Shown here: piece after piece, positions 1-9,467 of the stretch
Layout of the letters: every line of letters starts with the position of its first letter
Numbering within the stretch: position 1 is the stretch's first letter
NCBI GenBank assembly: GCA_021772095.1
Contig: JADYXR010000017.1
Coordinates: 43,845-107,844, forward strand
DNA from: Candidatus Obscuribacter sp.
Lineage (GTDB): Bacteria > Cyanobacteriota > Vampirovibrionia > Obscuribacterales > Obscuribacteraceae
Reading direction: 5' to 3'
Length of the DNA stretch: 64,000 nt
The notes under the pieces: model-generated
What the model was told of the DNA's origin: nothing
What the model saw: the letters and a program-made list of their open reading frames with translations, nothing else
The model's database searches: none
Made by a program: the position numbers and the translations under genes

Positions 1-203
1 TCGTGGTAGACGAGAACCTGCTCGGAATGCGCCACTTGCCAGTCGCTCATACCTCGGCCGGCGGCATCACCTGCCTGTTCGCCATAACCGGATCTATCGA
101 TACCCGTGCGCGGTAAACCGGGCGCGCCGCCCTGTTTTTGGGTATGGCGGTCGATAAATTTGCGGTTGTCATCCTTCTTTCGAGAAGAATCACCTGGACG
201 CAT
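1..203 (-). CDS. Partial hypothetical protein, runs off the left edge
   Basis: An open frame of 67 codons starts at an ATG at 203 and continues past the window edge. A consensus GGAGG lies about 7 bases upstream of the ATG, which is why I accept it over the shorter overlapping frame in the region. The visible part (MRPGDSSRKKDDNRKF...) is very hydrophilic, rich in Lys, Arg, Gly and Asp, with no signal peptide or membrane segment. It lies downstream of and co-directional with the rhodanese gene, so it may be the last visible member of that operon. I do not recognise it; the product and length are unknown. Confidence 0.5.
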   Translation of the reverse strand, partial: MRPGDSSRKKDDNRKFIDRHTQKQGGAPGLPRTGIDRSGYGEQAGDAAGRGMSDWQVAHSEQVLVYH

Positions 204-287
204 AGCGGGAGCCTCCTTGTGTCCTTGTGGACCTTGTGAGAATTATGCCCTATGCCGATAGCTTCCAATCGTGAAACTTATCAACGC

Positions 288-1265
288 TCACGTGGTCGGA
301 CTCTTAGTTTGGCGCAGCCAACCCCATTCTATTATCGACCCGTCATAAACTGGAATTATCTCGCCAGCATATATCTCGTGCAGCAAAGAAAAAGTCGCCG
401 CCCGCACGCCGACTTCGCAGTACGCCACTCGCGACGAAGAACGCAAAATGTCCGCCGGCGTGATTTCCAGATAGCGCTCTCGACTGACGAAAGTACCGTC
501 CGACTCGAACAGATTAGCGAAAGGAAAAAGTATCGAGTTAGGAAGTTTGCCCTTGAAGGGCTGATAATCATGACAATCACCGTGAAACTCAGCGGCCGTG
601 CGCGTATCGATCATCAATGGCAATTGTTTTTCATAATCAGGATTTTGAAAAAGATCGTCATGTTTTATCCGACGCCTGGCATCCAGTGCGATCGTAAATT
701 CGCCGGGAGTCCGTTCGGATTGCTGACCGGATCGTTCATCATTGCCGGATCGTTCATATTGATTTCCAGATCGCTCTTCATTATCGGATCGTTCAGATTG
801 ATTTGCGGATCGTTGTTGATTTGCTGATCGTTCAAATTGATCGCCGGTTTCAACGGGACCACCTTTGCGCACCCATTCGTTCCATCCATGATCAAGAATA
901 AAAACCTGACTGGCACCAAGATAGAGAAGCATCCAGGCGACTCGACCTTCGCGGCCTTTTGAACGAATGGAATCGGCATAAACCACAATCGGCTCATGTT
1001 GTTTGATCCCGCACGAAATAAGCCTTTGCTCAAAAACATTATTGCCGGTATCAGCGAGTGTGCCCCAGTAGCCGGGCTCGTGCAAAATTGGCGCAGCCTC
1101 GACTGGTGCGGTTTCGCACCAGTCTTCCCAGGCGATTCTAATTGCACGGGGAATATGCCCTTCGAGAAACTCCGGCTCCGGACGCGAATCGACAACGAGA
1201 AATTTTCGCTTACCGTTTGCGAAGTCTTCGAGCAAAGTTTCGATGCTTAGAAGCGCAACTGCCAT
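288..1265 (-). CDS. Two-domain rhodanese-type sulfurtransferase with a repeat linker
   Basis: 325 residues. Two rhodanese folds are visible: an N-terminal inactive-type domain (about 5-138, VVDSRPEPEFLEGHIPRA) and a C-terminal domain (about 188-320) with the active-site loop AYCEVGVRA, Cys283. This is the architecture of thiosulfate/3-mercaptopyruvate sulfurtransferases, which move sulfane sulfur to an acceptor such as cyanide or thiols, normally in the cytoplasm; the substrate cannot be told from sequence. The linker (about 144-187) is replaced by six to seven short units of the type ERSxNxx, absent from normal family members. The gene begins 2 bases after the stop of the nucleotidyltransferase fusion, so it is co-transcribed and perhaps translationally coupled. 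Confidence 0.85.
   Translation of the reverse strand: MAVALLSIETLLEDFANGKRKFLVVDSRPEPEFLEGHIPRAIRIAWEDWCETAPVEAAPILHEPGYWGTLADTGNNVFEQRLISCGIKQHEPIVVYADSIRSKGREGRVAWMLLYLGASQVFILDHGWNEWVRKGGPVETGDQFERSANQQRSANQSERSDNEERSGNQYERSGNDERSGQQSERTPGEFTIALDARRRIKHDDLFQNPDYEKQLPLMIDTRTAAEFHGDCHDYQPFKGKLPNSILFPFANLFESDGTFVSRERYLEITPADILRSSSRVAYCEVGVRAATFSLLHEIYAGEIIPVYDGSIIEWGWLRQTKSPTT
705..836 (-). repeat. In-frame short tandem repeat in the rhodanese linker
   Basis: Imperfect direct repeats of 18 or 21 bases (6 or 7 codons) encode units such as ERSANQ, ERSDNE, ERSGNQY and ERSGND between the two rhodanese domains. All variation keeps the reading frame, and the units are hydrophilic, so the array probably acts as a flexible linker. 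Confidence 0.85.
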
Positions 1266-1267
1266 GC

Positions 1268-3841
1268 TTACGATTTTTGGAAATAGCGCACTAGCTCTGT
1301 GTATTCGTTGAGGTCGGCAGACGTCTTCTGCAGATCGTTGCCATCAGCGTATACGTGAACAAGCGGTTCAACGGCGTCAGGCAAAACGAGAATCCAATGA
1401 TCTTTTCTCGTTTCGATCTTCACGCCGTCGAGCAATTCGACTTGATTGTCTTGATGCTTCTCAACCAGAAGGCGCATGACCTGTCCTTTTCGATCCCATG
1501 GACAATGCACGGAGTCGACTTGATAGATCAGTGGCGGCAAACTCTTCACGGCATCGCTCAAACTTCTGCCTTGATAGGTCAAGTGCTCTATCACTTGTCC
1601 TACGGTGAAAAGCGCGTCATAACCGTTTTGGAATTCAGGGAAGATGAAGCATCCGCTCGATGAGCCACCAAGGGCGGCGTCTTTTGTTTTCGAAGTAACG
1701 GTGCCGATTTCGGTCTCCGACGCCTTACAACGAACGACGGTGCAATTGTGTTGCTCGGCAATGCGCTCGATGATCGAGCTGGCGTTGACGGGCACCACGA
1801 CTGTCTTGCCGGGCTTGTCGCGCAAAATAATTTCGGCAACCAGAGCGAGCAAAAGTTCGCCTCTAATAATTTGTCCCGTGTCATCGACCAGTGTGAGCTG
1901 TTCTCCATTGCGTCCGATTTGAACGCCCATCTCTGCGTTGAGCGCCTTAACGACATCGGCGAGCTGCTTCCGCATACCGAGCCGATCTTCAGGACGTGGT
2001 GGATTGTTGACACGAATCGATGAGTTCAAAACGACTGATTCGATTCCCAGTTCTCCAAGCAAATCAGGCAGGATAACTTCGGTTTCCGCCATTGCGTAAT
2101 CGAGAATTACTTTCGGCGCTTGAGTGGCGATGTCGCCAGTGCGAGTCATCCGTGTGAATGCAGAACCAGGCATGACGCAGAACGGCACGGTGTCTTCTTC
2201 GAAGACTTGACCCTTGATGCACTCGAGGAAGGCTTCCTTGTAATACTGTTTGACGCGACTTGGATAAATGATGTTGCCGACTTCATTCGGCTTGCAGCGC
2301 GGGAAGTCTTCTTTGAAGAAGGTGTTCTCGATCTTGCGCTCCAACTTTTTATTAATCGAAATACCGGCAGGATCAAAAAATTCTAAAGTGATCTTGTCGA
2401 GCTCTCTTTGCGAAAGTCTGACGTGAATCAGTCCAGCTGCCCGTAGCGTTTGAATGTAATAACGCGCGATCGGCAGCGGCGTGGCTTCTAAGTTTTGTAC
2501 TTCGATGCCGACAGACATCAAACCGGCGATCACTGCTCGAGTAATCATTTGACTGACCGGCCAGTAATCTCGGCTGACCAGAATCGGTCCACCATTAAGA
2601 GTGGCTCCGTATGCGGCTGCCAGGTTGACGGCAAACTCAGGAGTGATCTCGATGTTGGCCAATCCACGAACGCCGTGTGCACCAAACAAACTTCTTGGTG
2701 CTTTGGTTCCCCACACGAGTGATGTGAGTACGCGAGATCCGGATTCGATGACTTTATCCGGCCAAACTCTAACGTCAGGGCTGATGGTAGCTTCTTGTCC
2801 GACGGTCGTGTTCGCTCCGACGATCGCGCCTTCCAACAATTCAGCGCCATCGTGGATGGTGGCACCGTTGCAAACAACGCAAGCGCGTAATTGTGCAGCG
2901 TTACCGATATAGACGTTGGACCAGATCACCGGTTGCTTGACGGAGACTTGTTCTTGAATGACGACACTGTCACCGATTGTGGTGTACGGCCCGATTTCTG
3001 TCTCCGGTCCGATCCGGCAATTGTTGCCGATCAGAATCGGCCCCTGCAGTTTTGCAGTTGGGTCGATCAGTGTGCCTTCGCCGATCAGCACGTCTTCTTC
3101 GGCAGTCGGCAAATCGATATCCATCAAACATTTGCCTTCCAGCAAATCTTTGTGCGCCTGACGATACATCTGCAAGTTGCCTATGTCGCACCAGTAAGCA
3201 TCGGAAACGTATCCGTACATCGGTTCGTTTCTCAGCATCAACAGCGGGAATAAATCGTTGGAGAAATCCTGCTCTTGACCCATGACGATGTACTTCAATA
3301 CCTCGGGTTCAAGAATATACGTGCCAGTATTGGCGGTATCAGAAAATACTTCGCTCGCTCCCGGCTTTTCTAAAAACCGTTGAATGCGACCGTCCGAATC
3401 CGTGATCACCAGACCGTATTCAAACGGATTGGGTACTCGTTTCAAAACCAGAGTGGCTTTAGATTTTTTCTCTCTGTGAAATTTTAGCGCTTCAGTTAAG
3501 TCGATATCGGTGAGGGTATCTCCGGAAATAACGATGAAGGTGCCGTCTTTGAGCTTGTCTTGAACAGCCTTAACACAACCGGCGGTGCCTAACGGTTTGC
3601 CTTCTTCAATCGCGTAATCGATGCGTGTGTTCCAATCAGAACCATCACCGAAATAATCTTTGATCGCGTCAGGCAAGTAGTGGAGCGTAAAGATGATGTC
3701 CTCGCAACCGTGCTTCTTCAGCAGGTTGACGATGTGCAAGGCCATCGGCTTGTTGCCCACAGGAACCATCGGCTTTGGAAGATTACAGGTCAGGGGTCTC
3801 AATCGAGTCCCCGATCCACCAGCCATGATCACAGCTTTCAT
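1268..3841 (-). CDS. Mannose-1-phosphate guanylyltransferase / phosphomannomutase-type fusion
   Basis: 857 residues from the ATG at 3841, which has GGAGGAG about 6 bases upstream; the frame is open a little further but without a better start. Order: nucleotidyltransferase domain (1-235; [18 protein letters not shown] signature), left-handed beta-helix of hexapeptide repeats (about 255-370; [20 protein letters not shown]), then a phosphohexomutase domain (about 385-855; ARG-like start [19 protein letters not shown]). The canonical TASHNP phosphoserine loop is replaced by [10 protein letters not shown], and the sugar loop reads [13 protein letters not shown]. Such fusions are common in Cyanobacteria and make or interconvert NDP-hexoses (GDP-mannose or a glucose analogue) for polysaccharide. 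It lies between a GT4 glycosyltransferase and a rhodanese in one operon. Mutase activity is uncertain because of the altered loop. Confidence 0.88.
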   Translation of the reverse strand: MKAVIMAGGSGTRLRPLTCNLPKPMVPVGNKPMALHIVNLLKKHGCEDIIFTLHYLPDAIKDYFGDGSDWNTRIDYAIEEGKPLGTAGCVKAVQDKLKDGTFIVISGDTLTDIDLTEALKFHREKKSKATLVLKRVPNPFEYGLVITDSDGRIQRFLEKPGASEVFSDTANTGTYILEPEVLKYIVMGQEQDFSNDLFPLLMLRNEPMYGYVSDAYWCDIGNLQMYRQAHKDLLEGKCLMDIDLPTAEEDVLIGEGTLIDPTAKLQGPILIGNNCRIGPETEIGPYTTIGDSVVIQEQVSVKQPVIWSNVYIGNAAQLRACVVCNGATIHDGAELLEGAIVGANTTVGQEATISPDVRVWPDKVIESGSRVLTSLVWGTKAPRSLFGAHGVRGLANIEITPEFAVNLAAAYGATLNGGPILVSRDYWPVSQMITRAVIAGLMSVGIEVQNLEATPLPIARYYIQTLRAAGLIHVRLSQRELDKITLEFFDPAGISINKKLERKIENTFFKEDFPRCKPNEVGNIIYPSRVKQYYKEAFLECIKGQVFEEDTVPFCVMPGSAFTRMTRTGDIATQAPKVILDYAMAETEVILPDLLGELGIESVVLNSSIRVNNPPRPEDRLGMRKQLADVVKALNAEMGVQIGRNGEQLTLVDDTGQIIRGELLLALVAEIILRDKPGKTVVVPVNASSIIERIAEQHNCTVVRCKASETEIGTVTSKTKDAALGGSSSGCFIFPEFQNGYDALFTVGQVIEHLTYQGRSLSDAVKSLPPLIYQVDSVHCPWDRKGQVMRLLVEKHQDNQVELLDGVKIETRKDHWILVLPDAVEPLVHVYADGNDLQKTSADLNEYTELVRYFQKS

Positions 3842-3908
3842 CGTCACTCCTCCAGTCAATCCGTTTTACTTTAAACTAGATGCAAATGTCACGCCCACAA
3901 TCGAGAAC

Positions 3909-5153
3909 TCAAACCGAGACTTTCGGCTTGTCTTTCGTCGTGCTTTTAGCAGCACCGGCACTATCCAGGAGCCCCTGCTTTTTCTCTGTCAGCACGCTTT
4001 CGTAAACGTCACGAGTGGCATGCGCAATCGCTTTCCAATTGTAGACGGTGTGCACTTTCTCGTATGCTGTTTTGCGCAAGTGAGCGGCAAGATCAGGGTT
4101 GCGCAGAACTTCAAGCAGTCCCCATGCCAGACTTTGAGCATTACCCGTGTAAGTGGTGATGCCGGTTTGACCGTTCTCGACAAAGTCGCGCAATCCACCG
4201 GTGTCAGAAACAACTACAGGCACATTAGCTGCCATGCCTTCCAGAGCTACGATGCCGAAAGGCTCATACAAGCTCGGGATGCAGACGATGTCGGCGATTT
4301 TGTACAAGCGCAGCAAATCGTCGTCGCTGACGTATCCAAGAAATCTGACATTGTGGCTGATGCCCAGAGCATTCGCCTGGCTGCGCAATTCATCCATGAA
4401 GTAACCTGTGCCGACAACCAGAAATTGCGTTCCGGGATAATGAGAAAGCACCATTGGTGCGGCTTGCAACATAATTTGCACGCCTTTCTCATTGACCAAT
4501 CGTCCGACGTAAAGCACGATCTTCTGATATTCAGCCGCGTACATCATTCTTGCTGGTTTAGCATCAAACTCGAAATCAAAATGTGACGGGTCCGTTCCGT
4601 TAGGAATGACGGCAATCTTGTCGAATGGCACGTTGAAAAGTTTGTTCAGCTCCCAGTACATGTGCTGACTATTGACAATGCATCTCCAGGACTCAAACGT
4701 CAGACGCCATTCCATCTGATTGACGTATCTTTGCTGATCCGTGTGAATCCCGCCCATGCGCCCGGCTTCAGTGGCGTGAATGGTGGAAACAACTGGTATA
4801 CCCAAACCGGTTTTCAGCACCCAGGCGGCATCGGTGACCATCCAATCGTGGGCATGAACGATGTCGAACGGTTTTTCCTGGTGAAGCTTCAGGGCGTATT
4901 GCAAAAGTCCGATGTTTAAACGAGAAACCCAGGTCATAAAATCCGGGGTCGTGTCAGATTGCGTCTTAACGCGATGAACGTGCACAAGCCCGTCGAGTTC
5001 GTGCTCGGCGGTTCCCGGGTGATCGGCGGTGACGACGTGAACCTCGAGTCCCTGCGCCGCCAGTTCTTTGGACAGAGCCCAAACTACTCGCGCTAAACCG
5101 CCGATGATTCGGGGCGGATACTCCCAGGCCAGCATTAAAACTCGTTCTTTCAC
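3909..5153 (-). CDS. GT4-family glycosyltransferase (glycogen-synthase-like)
   Basis: 414 residues from a GTG at 5153 with GGAG 7 bases upstream; the longer open frame adds 23 residues that do not belong to the family. GT-B fold: N-terminal half with ERVLMLAWEYPPRIIGGLA and the HAHDW motif, C-terminal half with the nucleotide-sugar site YVGRLVNEKG and the EX7E motif EPFGIVALE. These are hallmarks of retaining GT4/GT5 enzymes that transfer glucose or mannose from a nucleotide sugar to a growing polysaccharide or lipid. The gene lies 67 bases upstream of the nucleotidyltransferase fusion and is probably supplied with its donor by it. Donor and acceptor are not determinable here. Confidence 0.88.
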   Translation of the reverse strand: MKERVLMLAWEYPPRIIGGLARVVWALSKELAAQGLEVHVVTADHPGTAEHELDGLVHVHRVKTQSDTTPDFMTWVSRLNIGLLQYALKLHQEKPFDIVHAHDWMVTDAAWVLKTGLGIPVVSTIHATEAGRMGGIHTDQQRYVNQMEWRLTFESWRCIVNSQHMYWELNKLFNVPFDKIAVIPNGTDPSHFDFEFDAKPARMMYAAEYQKIVLYVGRLVNEKGVQIMLQAAPMVLSHYPGTQFLVVGTGYFMDELRSQANALGISHNVRFLGYVSDDDLLRLYKIADIVCIPSLYEPFGIVALEGMAANVPVVVSDTGGLRDFVENGQTGITTYTGNAQSLAWGLLEVLRNPDLAAHLRKTAYEKVHTVYNWKAIAHATRDVYESVLTEKKQGLLDSAGAAKSTTKDKPKVSV

Positions 5154-5557
5154 GTGAAAACTCCAATCGGTGGGCGTTATGTGTCTGAAGGGCGTCAGGT
5201 ACTTAACCACGCGCTTCGGCATACGGGGGTCGAGTACAAAAATATACCCCGGCAGCAGCTAAAGATCATACTAAAACTGGCTCCGCGAAAGATGAATCGT
5301 GATCGAATCTTCCGGAATGGCGTCGCAATGTCAAGCGTCACAATAGAATATGCCGCTTTTTGCCGATTTTCGAAAATACGATATGACTCTTGAGAACTCG
5401 CTCGCTTTTGTGCAAAAAAATCCTCAACCACCCGTTTCGCGCGCGCCGCAGAACTATGGTGTCTGGGAATTTCATGCTCTGTGAGCTGGTCGTTTGAATC
5501 GCGTCGTTTGAATCGCGCTTCGCGGTGAGTGCTTCGTTGCCGGCGCCGCCGCTGCAG
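5154..5557. other. Intergenic region upstream of the glycosyltransferase operon
   Basis: No convincing gene. A 12-base perfect palindrome ATTTTCGAAAAT lies at 5366-5377. A minus-strand TTGACA is present near 5330-5335, but the -10 at 17 bases (AAGATT) is poor, so a promoter for the leftward operon is only possible. A 15-base exact tandem duplication (GTCGTTTGAATCGCG) sits at about 5489-5517. Confidence 0.4.
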
Positions 5558-6565
5558 CTATTCGACAGCGAGCGGGCGCGTCATAAGGGCCATAATTGCC
5601 TTTTCGGGCGTGCTGGTTCCATCGAGCACTTGTTGCACTTGATATGCGATCGGCAACTCCAGCTGCAGCTTCTTAGACAATTCGCAAACCGCGTATGTGG
5701 CGGTTACACCTTCGGCTTCGGTCTCCACCAGCTTCAAGGCAGCGGCAAGAGTGGTGCCTTTGGCGAGATGATGACCGACGCGATAGTTGCGAGACAGCGG
5801 TCCTTGACAGGTAGCGATCAAATCGCCCATGCCGGAAAGTCCGTAGAGCGTTGCTTCGCGCGCGCCCAGCGCCAACGAAAGCCGTTTCATCTCATTCAGA
5901 CCGCGAGTGAGTAGAGCCGCTTTTGCGTTGACTCCAAGATTGAGTCCGTCGGAGCCACCAGCGGCGATGGCAATGATATTCTTCAATGTGCCACCAAGTT
6001 CGACACCAGGCAAATCGTCACTTGCGTAAAGACGAAACGAATTTGCGCTCAAAGTTTTTTGAACAAGCCTCGCGTCTTCAAGCACCTCACCGGCAACAAC
6101 AGAAGCGGCAGGCAGACCGGCGCGAATCTCGAAAGCCAGATTCGGCCCCGACATGCAGAGTACGCGAGCGCGTTCTAATTCTTGCTTGATCACAGCCGAC
6201 ATAGTCAAATTGGTTTGCAGCTCCAGCCCCTTCACGACGCTGACGATGATTGGAGTCGATACGCCAATTAACGGTTTCAAAATCCGAGCAGTCTCGCGCA
6301 TATGCTGTGAAGTGCAAGCAATGACAATTACACCTGCACCAGATACGGTGGCTTCCAGATCGCTCGACAAGGTCAATTGATCGGGCACCGCCACCGGTGC
6401 CGGCTTTTCTAAAATGCCGGTTTCTTTCATGCGGGCGATTTTCTCAGCGCTGCGCGAATACAGCCAGACATCAAGCGTTCCGCCTTTTGCCAAAAGCCAG
6501 GCGATAGTCGAGCCCCACGCGCCCGAACCAAGAACGGCAACCTTCACACCGGAAACTGAGGTCAT
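5558..6565 (-). CDS. gpsA: NAD(P)-dependent glycerol-3-phosphate dehydrogenase
   Basis: 335 residues from the ATG at 6565, which overlaps the stop of the upstream GGDEF gene in an ATGA junction, so translation is probably coupled; no separate ribosome site is visible. The Rossmann motif VAVLGSGAWGSTIAWLLA is at the N-terminus, and the catalytic and substrate region contains GTLKNIIAIAAGGSDG and LSGMGDLIATCQGPLSRN, typical of GpsA. It reduces dihydroxyacetone phosphate to sn-glycerol 3-phosphate in the cytoplasm, the entry step to phospholipid synthesis. Length matches the family. Placement at the end of a signalling operon is unusual and may only reflect shared transcription. Confidence 0.95.
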   Translation of the reverse strand: MTSVSGVKVAVLGSGAWGSTIAWLLAKGGTLDVWLYSRSAEKIARMKETGILEKPAPVAVPDQLTLSSDLEATVSGAGVIVIACTSQHMRETARILKPLIGVSTPIIVSVVKGLELQTNLTMSAVIKQELERARVLCMSGPNLAFEIRAGLPAASVVAGEVLEDARLVQKTLSANSFRLYASDDLPGVELGGTLKNIIAIAAGGSDGLNLGVNAKAALLTRGLNEMKRLSLALGAREATLYGLSGMGDLIATCQGPLSRNYRVGHHLAKGTTLAAALKLVETEAEGVTATYAVCELSKKLQLELPIAYQVQQVLDGTSTPEKAIMALMTRPLAVE

Positions 6566-8256
6566 GGAATAATCGGCTTTGCACTCTGAGGATTGTAAGC
6601 GACGGCACAATTTCGACCGGCGGACTTAGCTTCTTGAAGAGCCATGTACGCCTGATTGACCCATTGTTCCAGCGTAGTCTTTTTCGGATCGAGAATTGCT
6701 ATTCCTGCCGAGCAGGTGGCATAAAATCCCGAGTGCGACATCGTCACGTGTTGAATCGCGGCAAAGTCGGACAGAATGCGAGTGGCCAGAGTCACCGCTT
6801 CTTTTTGGTCGAGAGATTCGGCGATCACACCAAATTCGTCTCCACCGATTCGACCGATGATGTCTGACTGCCTGAGCCGTCTTCGCAAAAGCAATGACAG
6901 TGAGACTAAAACTTTGTCGCCGCCTGGATACCCATGACGTTCGTTGACTGATTTGAAATAATCGATATCAAGAATAATCATCGCCATGAAACCGCTGGAA
7001 CGGCGCTTCTGCTGAGACACAGTAGCCGTGCCCTGTTCCATGAACGCGGTGTGATTAAGAAGATTAGTCAATCCATCTTTGTGCAAAAGTGTTTTCAGAA
7101 AACGCGATCTTTCCAGACGCGAAGATACGCTGTTCAACAGCAATGCCGGCGGCACTGGTTTCACAAGGTGATCGTCACCACCAGCACGCGCACTTTCGAT
7201 GCGTGCATCAAGTTGTCCTTGCGTCGTTAAAAACAAAACCGGCAATGTCGCGTGACGCTCATCCTGCCTGATGTAGCGCGCCAATTCGTACCCTGTCATA
7301 CCGGGGAGCATAACGTCGAGCAATACCAGATCAGGCTGAAACTGCGACATGTAAGAATCGAAGTGCTTCGGATCGGTACAGGTGCGAACCTGATAGCCAG
7401 CCGATTCCAGGAAGGCTCGGATAAACGCGGCTTGATCCGGATCGTCTTCCACCGAAAGAATTCGCGGAGGATCTTGCCGTTTTTTATCAAGCAAATATCT
7501 CAGCCGTCTGAGCATAGCTTTGGTATCAACAGGCTTTTCGAAGTGCGCATCAGCGCCGCAGTGAATCGATCTAACCTTGTCGAGAAAACCAGTTTGTTTG
7601 CTTACAATAATAATTGCGGGTTCTTCACCCTGCGGCATCGCCCGAACGCGTTCAACAAGTTCATACGCGTCACCATCTGGAAGGGGCATCTCGAGCAGCA
7701 GCCCATCAGGCATTTGTTTCTGCAGCTCAGCCATTGCTTGAGCAATATTGCGAGAGGTTTTGACACTCATGCCATTTTCTTCGACGAGTGCAGTGAGCGC
7801 CAGAAGATTGTTTTGATCTTCATCGATGATTAAAATAGAAGCTTTGCCTGCATCAGGCAGTGGCGCAGGCGGGCGAGCAAGCGGTTCTTCGCTGACAGCA
7901 CTGGCAGGCGATGGAAGAATATTCGAAGTTTCCGGACCAGCAAAAATCGCGAACAATTCCGAGATAATCGTTTTGAGTTTCTGAACATCAGCAGGTTGTT
8001 CGTTGATGTTGCCACGCAAAATCGTCTCGCAATATTGTTCGCCTTCGGCGCCAAGCTGCGAGACTTGCGAAAATCCGTACATTGAACCGGAGCCCGCCAA
8101 CCAATGGAAGTTGCGACTCAATCGGCGAATCAGCTCAGCATCGGAAGGATTCGAAAAGAGTCCGTCAAGAATCTCGAGTATCTCGGCCAAACGTTCGGTC
8201 GATCTCTTAAGATATTTCTCTTTTAGCTCCCCGAAGGTTTCCTTCCAGGACTGCAT
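6562..8256 (-). CDS. Hpt-REC-REC-GGDEF diguanylate cyclase
   Basis: 564 residues from the ATG at 8256, with GGAGGG 11 bases upstream; the gap to the preceding receiver gene is 7 bases. Order: Hpt-like domain (about 15-105, HWLAGSGSMYGF with candidate phospho-His51); receiver 1 (about 139-255), in which the phospho-Asp position reads LLLEMPLP, Glu189; receiver 2 (about 265-380) with a normal LLDVMLPG, Asp314; GGDEF domain (about 400-555) with intact GGDEF at 471 and an RQSD inhibitory site five residues before it. It should make cyclic di-GMP in response to phosphorelay from the neighbouring kinase, with product inhibition. Glu in receiver 1 may mimic the phosphorylated state. Confidence 0.92.
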   Translation of the reverse strand: MQSWKETFGELKEKYLKRSTERLAEILEILDGLFSNPSDAELIRRLSRNFHWLAGSGSMYGFSQVSQLGAEGEQYCETILRGNINEQPADVQKLKTIISELFAIFAGPETSNILPSPASAVSEEPLARPPAPLPDAGKASILIIDEDQNNLLALTALVEENGMSVKTSRNIAQAMAELQKQMPDGLLLEMPLPDGDAYELVERVRAMPQGEEPAIIIVSKQTGFLDKVRSIHCGADAHFEKPVDTKAMLRRLRYLLDKKRQDPPRILSVEDDPDQAAFIRAFLESAGYQVRTCTDPKHFDSYMSQFQPDLVLLDVMLPGMTGYELARYIRQDERHATLPVLFLTTQGQLDARIESARAGGDDHLVKPVPPALLLNSVSSRLERSRFLKTLLHKDGLTNLLNHTAFMEQGTATVSQQKRRSSGFMAMIILDIDYFKSVNERHGYPGGDKVLVSLSLLLRRRLRQSDIIGRIGGDEFGVIAESLDQKEAVTLATRILSDFAAIQHVTMSHSGFYATCSAGIAILDPKKTTLEQWVNQAYMALQEAKSAGRNCAVAYNPQSAKPIIP

Positions 8257-8263
8257 CTGAGCG

Positions 8264-8629
8264 CTAACCCTCCAAAATTTTCTGAACTTGCTGTGCCAGC
8301 GTTGTCGGGTCGAAAGGCTTGGTGAGGACGCCTGTGGCACCCATACGTTTGAGCTTTTCGATTTCTGCCGTCATTGCTTTTGCAGTAAGAAAGATCACCG
8401 GAATTCCCGCCGTCGCTTCGTTGTTTTTCAACGCTTCGAGCGTGGATGGACCATCCATGATTGGCATCATCATGTCCAAAAGAATTACATCTGGTCGTTC
8501 TTTCGAAGCGACTTCGATACCATGCTGACCATTTTCTGCTTCGATCACGTCGAGACCGCCCAACAACATGAGGCTCATTTTGGCTATCTCTCTTGTGTCT
8601 TCTTCATCATCTATGATGAGTACTCTCAT
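8264..8629 (-). CDS. Single-domain response regulator (CheY-like)
   Basis: 121 residues. The second of two close ATGs (8629) is preferred because AGAGGA sits 6 bases before it; the first ATG would leave no spacing. A complete receiver: acidic pocket IIDDEED, phospho-Asp in VILLDMMMPIMDG, Thr in IFLTAK and the conserved Lys in LTKPFD. There is no output domain, so it acts by protein contact or as a phosphorelay shuttle. It is a close paralogue of the next receiver upstream and lies between that gene and the GGDEF protein, which carries an Hpt-like domain that could exchange phosphate with it. Confidence 0.92.
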   Translation of the reverse strand: MRVLIIDDEEDTREIAKMSLMLLGGLDVIEAENGQHGIEVASKERPDVILLDMMMPIMDGPSTLEALKNNEATAGIPVIFLTAKAMTAEIEKLKRMGATGVLTKPFDPTTLAQQVQKILEG

Positions 8630-8679
8630 TGTCATTCCTCTTCTACTCTGGGATTCCGGACTCAACCATTCGCGGAGTG

Positions 8680-9063
8680 TTAACTTCCAGTTGTCTTCGA
8701 ATCTTCCAGAATCTTGCGAACCTGGTCTGCTAATTTCACTGGATCAAATGGCTTGGTGATAACCGCCAGGGCACCAAGCTTTCTCATCTCATCAAAACCT
8801 TCAAACATCCCCTTGGTGGTCACAAAAATCACTGGGATATCGACTGTTGCGGGATTTTTCCGCATGTTCGACAGCGTCTGAGTTCCATCCATTCCTGGCA
8901 TGACCAGGTCTAACAGGATGACGTCGGGCTGGTCTACTTCAGCCTTCCTCAGACCTTCCTCACCACTTGAAGCCTCGACTACTTCCGCTCCGCCGAGCAG
9001 ACCAAGGCAACTAGAGGCAATTGTTCGAAAGTCCTCCTCATCATCAATTATGAGAACCTTCAT
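8680..9063 (-). CDS. Single-domain response regulator (CheY-like), paralogue
   Basis: 127 residues from the ATG at 9063; a GAGAGGG lies about 12 bases upstream, a little far, so the start is probable but not certain. Receiver motifs are complete: IIDDEED, VILLDLVMPGMDG, IFVTTK, ITKPFDP. It resembles the downstream CheY-like protein throughout, including the LLGG segment after helix 1, so the pair likely arose by tandem duplication. No output domain. Belongs to the kinase/receiver/GGDEF cluster. Confidence 0.92.
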   Translation of the reverse strand: MKVLIIDDEEDFRTIASSCLGLLGGAEVVEASSGEEGLRKAEVDQPDVILLDLVMPGMDGTQTLSNMRKNPATVDIPVIFVTTKGMFEGFDEMRKLGALAVITKPFDPVKLADQVRKILEDSKTTGS

Positions 9064-9467
9064 TCCGGGTTTTGTCCCTCTCTGTAGTTCGAGGCTTGGA
9101 GCCTCGCCTGAATACCACCAGCCCGACATATTAACACTTTAGACTGTCAGATCTTCAGTGCTCTTAGCCCTTTATTCCCCATGGCAATTAACTTAGACGC
9201 ACTAGCGAAACCAACAATTGCATAAGTTAGTATCGGATCCTTTCGTATACAAAGGTTTATCTGGTGCCTGAGGATTATAGAGTCAGAACGAAAACGCTTC
9301 TTCGACACAACAATATCTGCGCTGAGCTGGAACTATATCAGCGCCAGCCCTCGGTTCTATGCAGACGCAAACAAACGATTTGCGCCAGTCCTCGACTCGA
9401 CTCTATCAAGGCGCAAACAAACTACTGGTAGTACAAAACCATTAAGAGTGCAGGTTGTGAATAAACC
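9064..9467. other. Intergenic region between histidine kinase and receiver genes
   Basis: About 400 bases with no gene I can support. The segment 9319-9422 contains two to three degenerate direct repeats of about 40 bases, each beginning GCGCCAG(C/T)CCTCG and ending GCAAACAAAC. The large gap suggests the receiver genes have their own promoter rather than depending on the kinase gene, but I could not identify a convincing -35/-10 pair. Confidence 0.45.

Noticed and set aside
252..827. Long plus-strand frame opposite the rhodanese gene
   Set aside because: Exists because the in-frame repeats of the rhodanese linker are free of stops on the other strand; no ribosome site and no family features.
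3693..4586. 297-codon plus-strand frame opposite the glycosyltransferase
   Set aside because: Fully overlaps a well-conserved GT4 gene; translation has no recognisable domain and codon usage is unlike neighbours.
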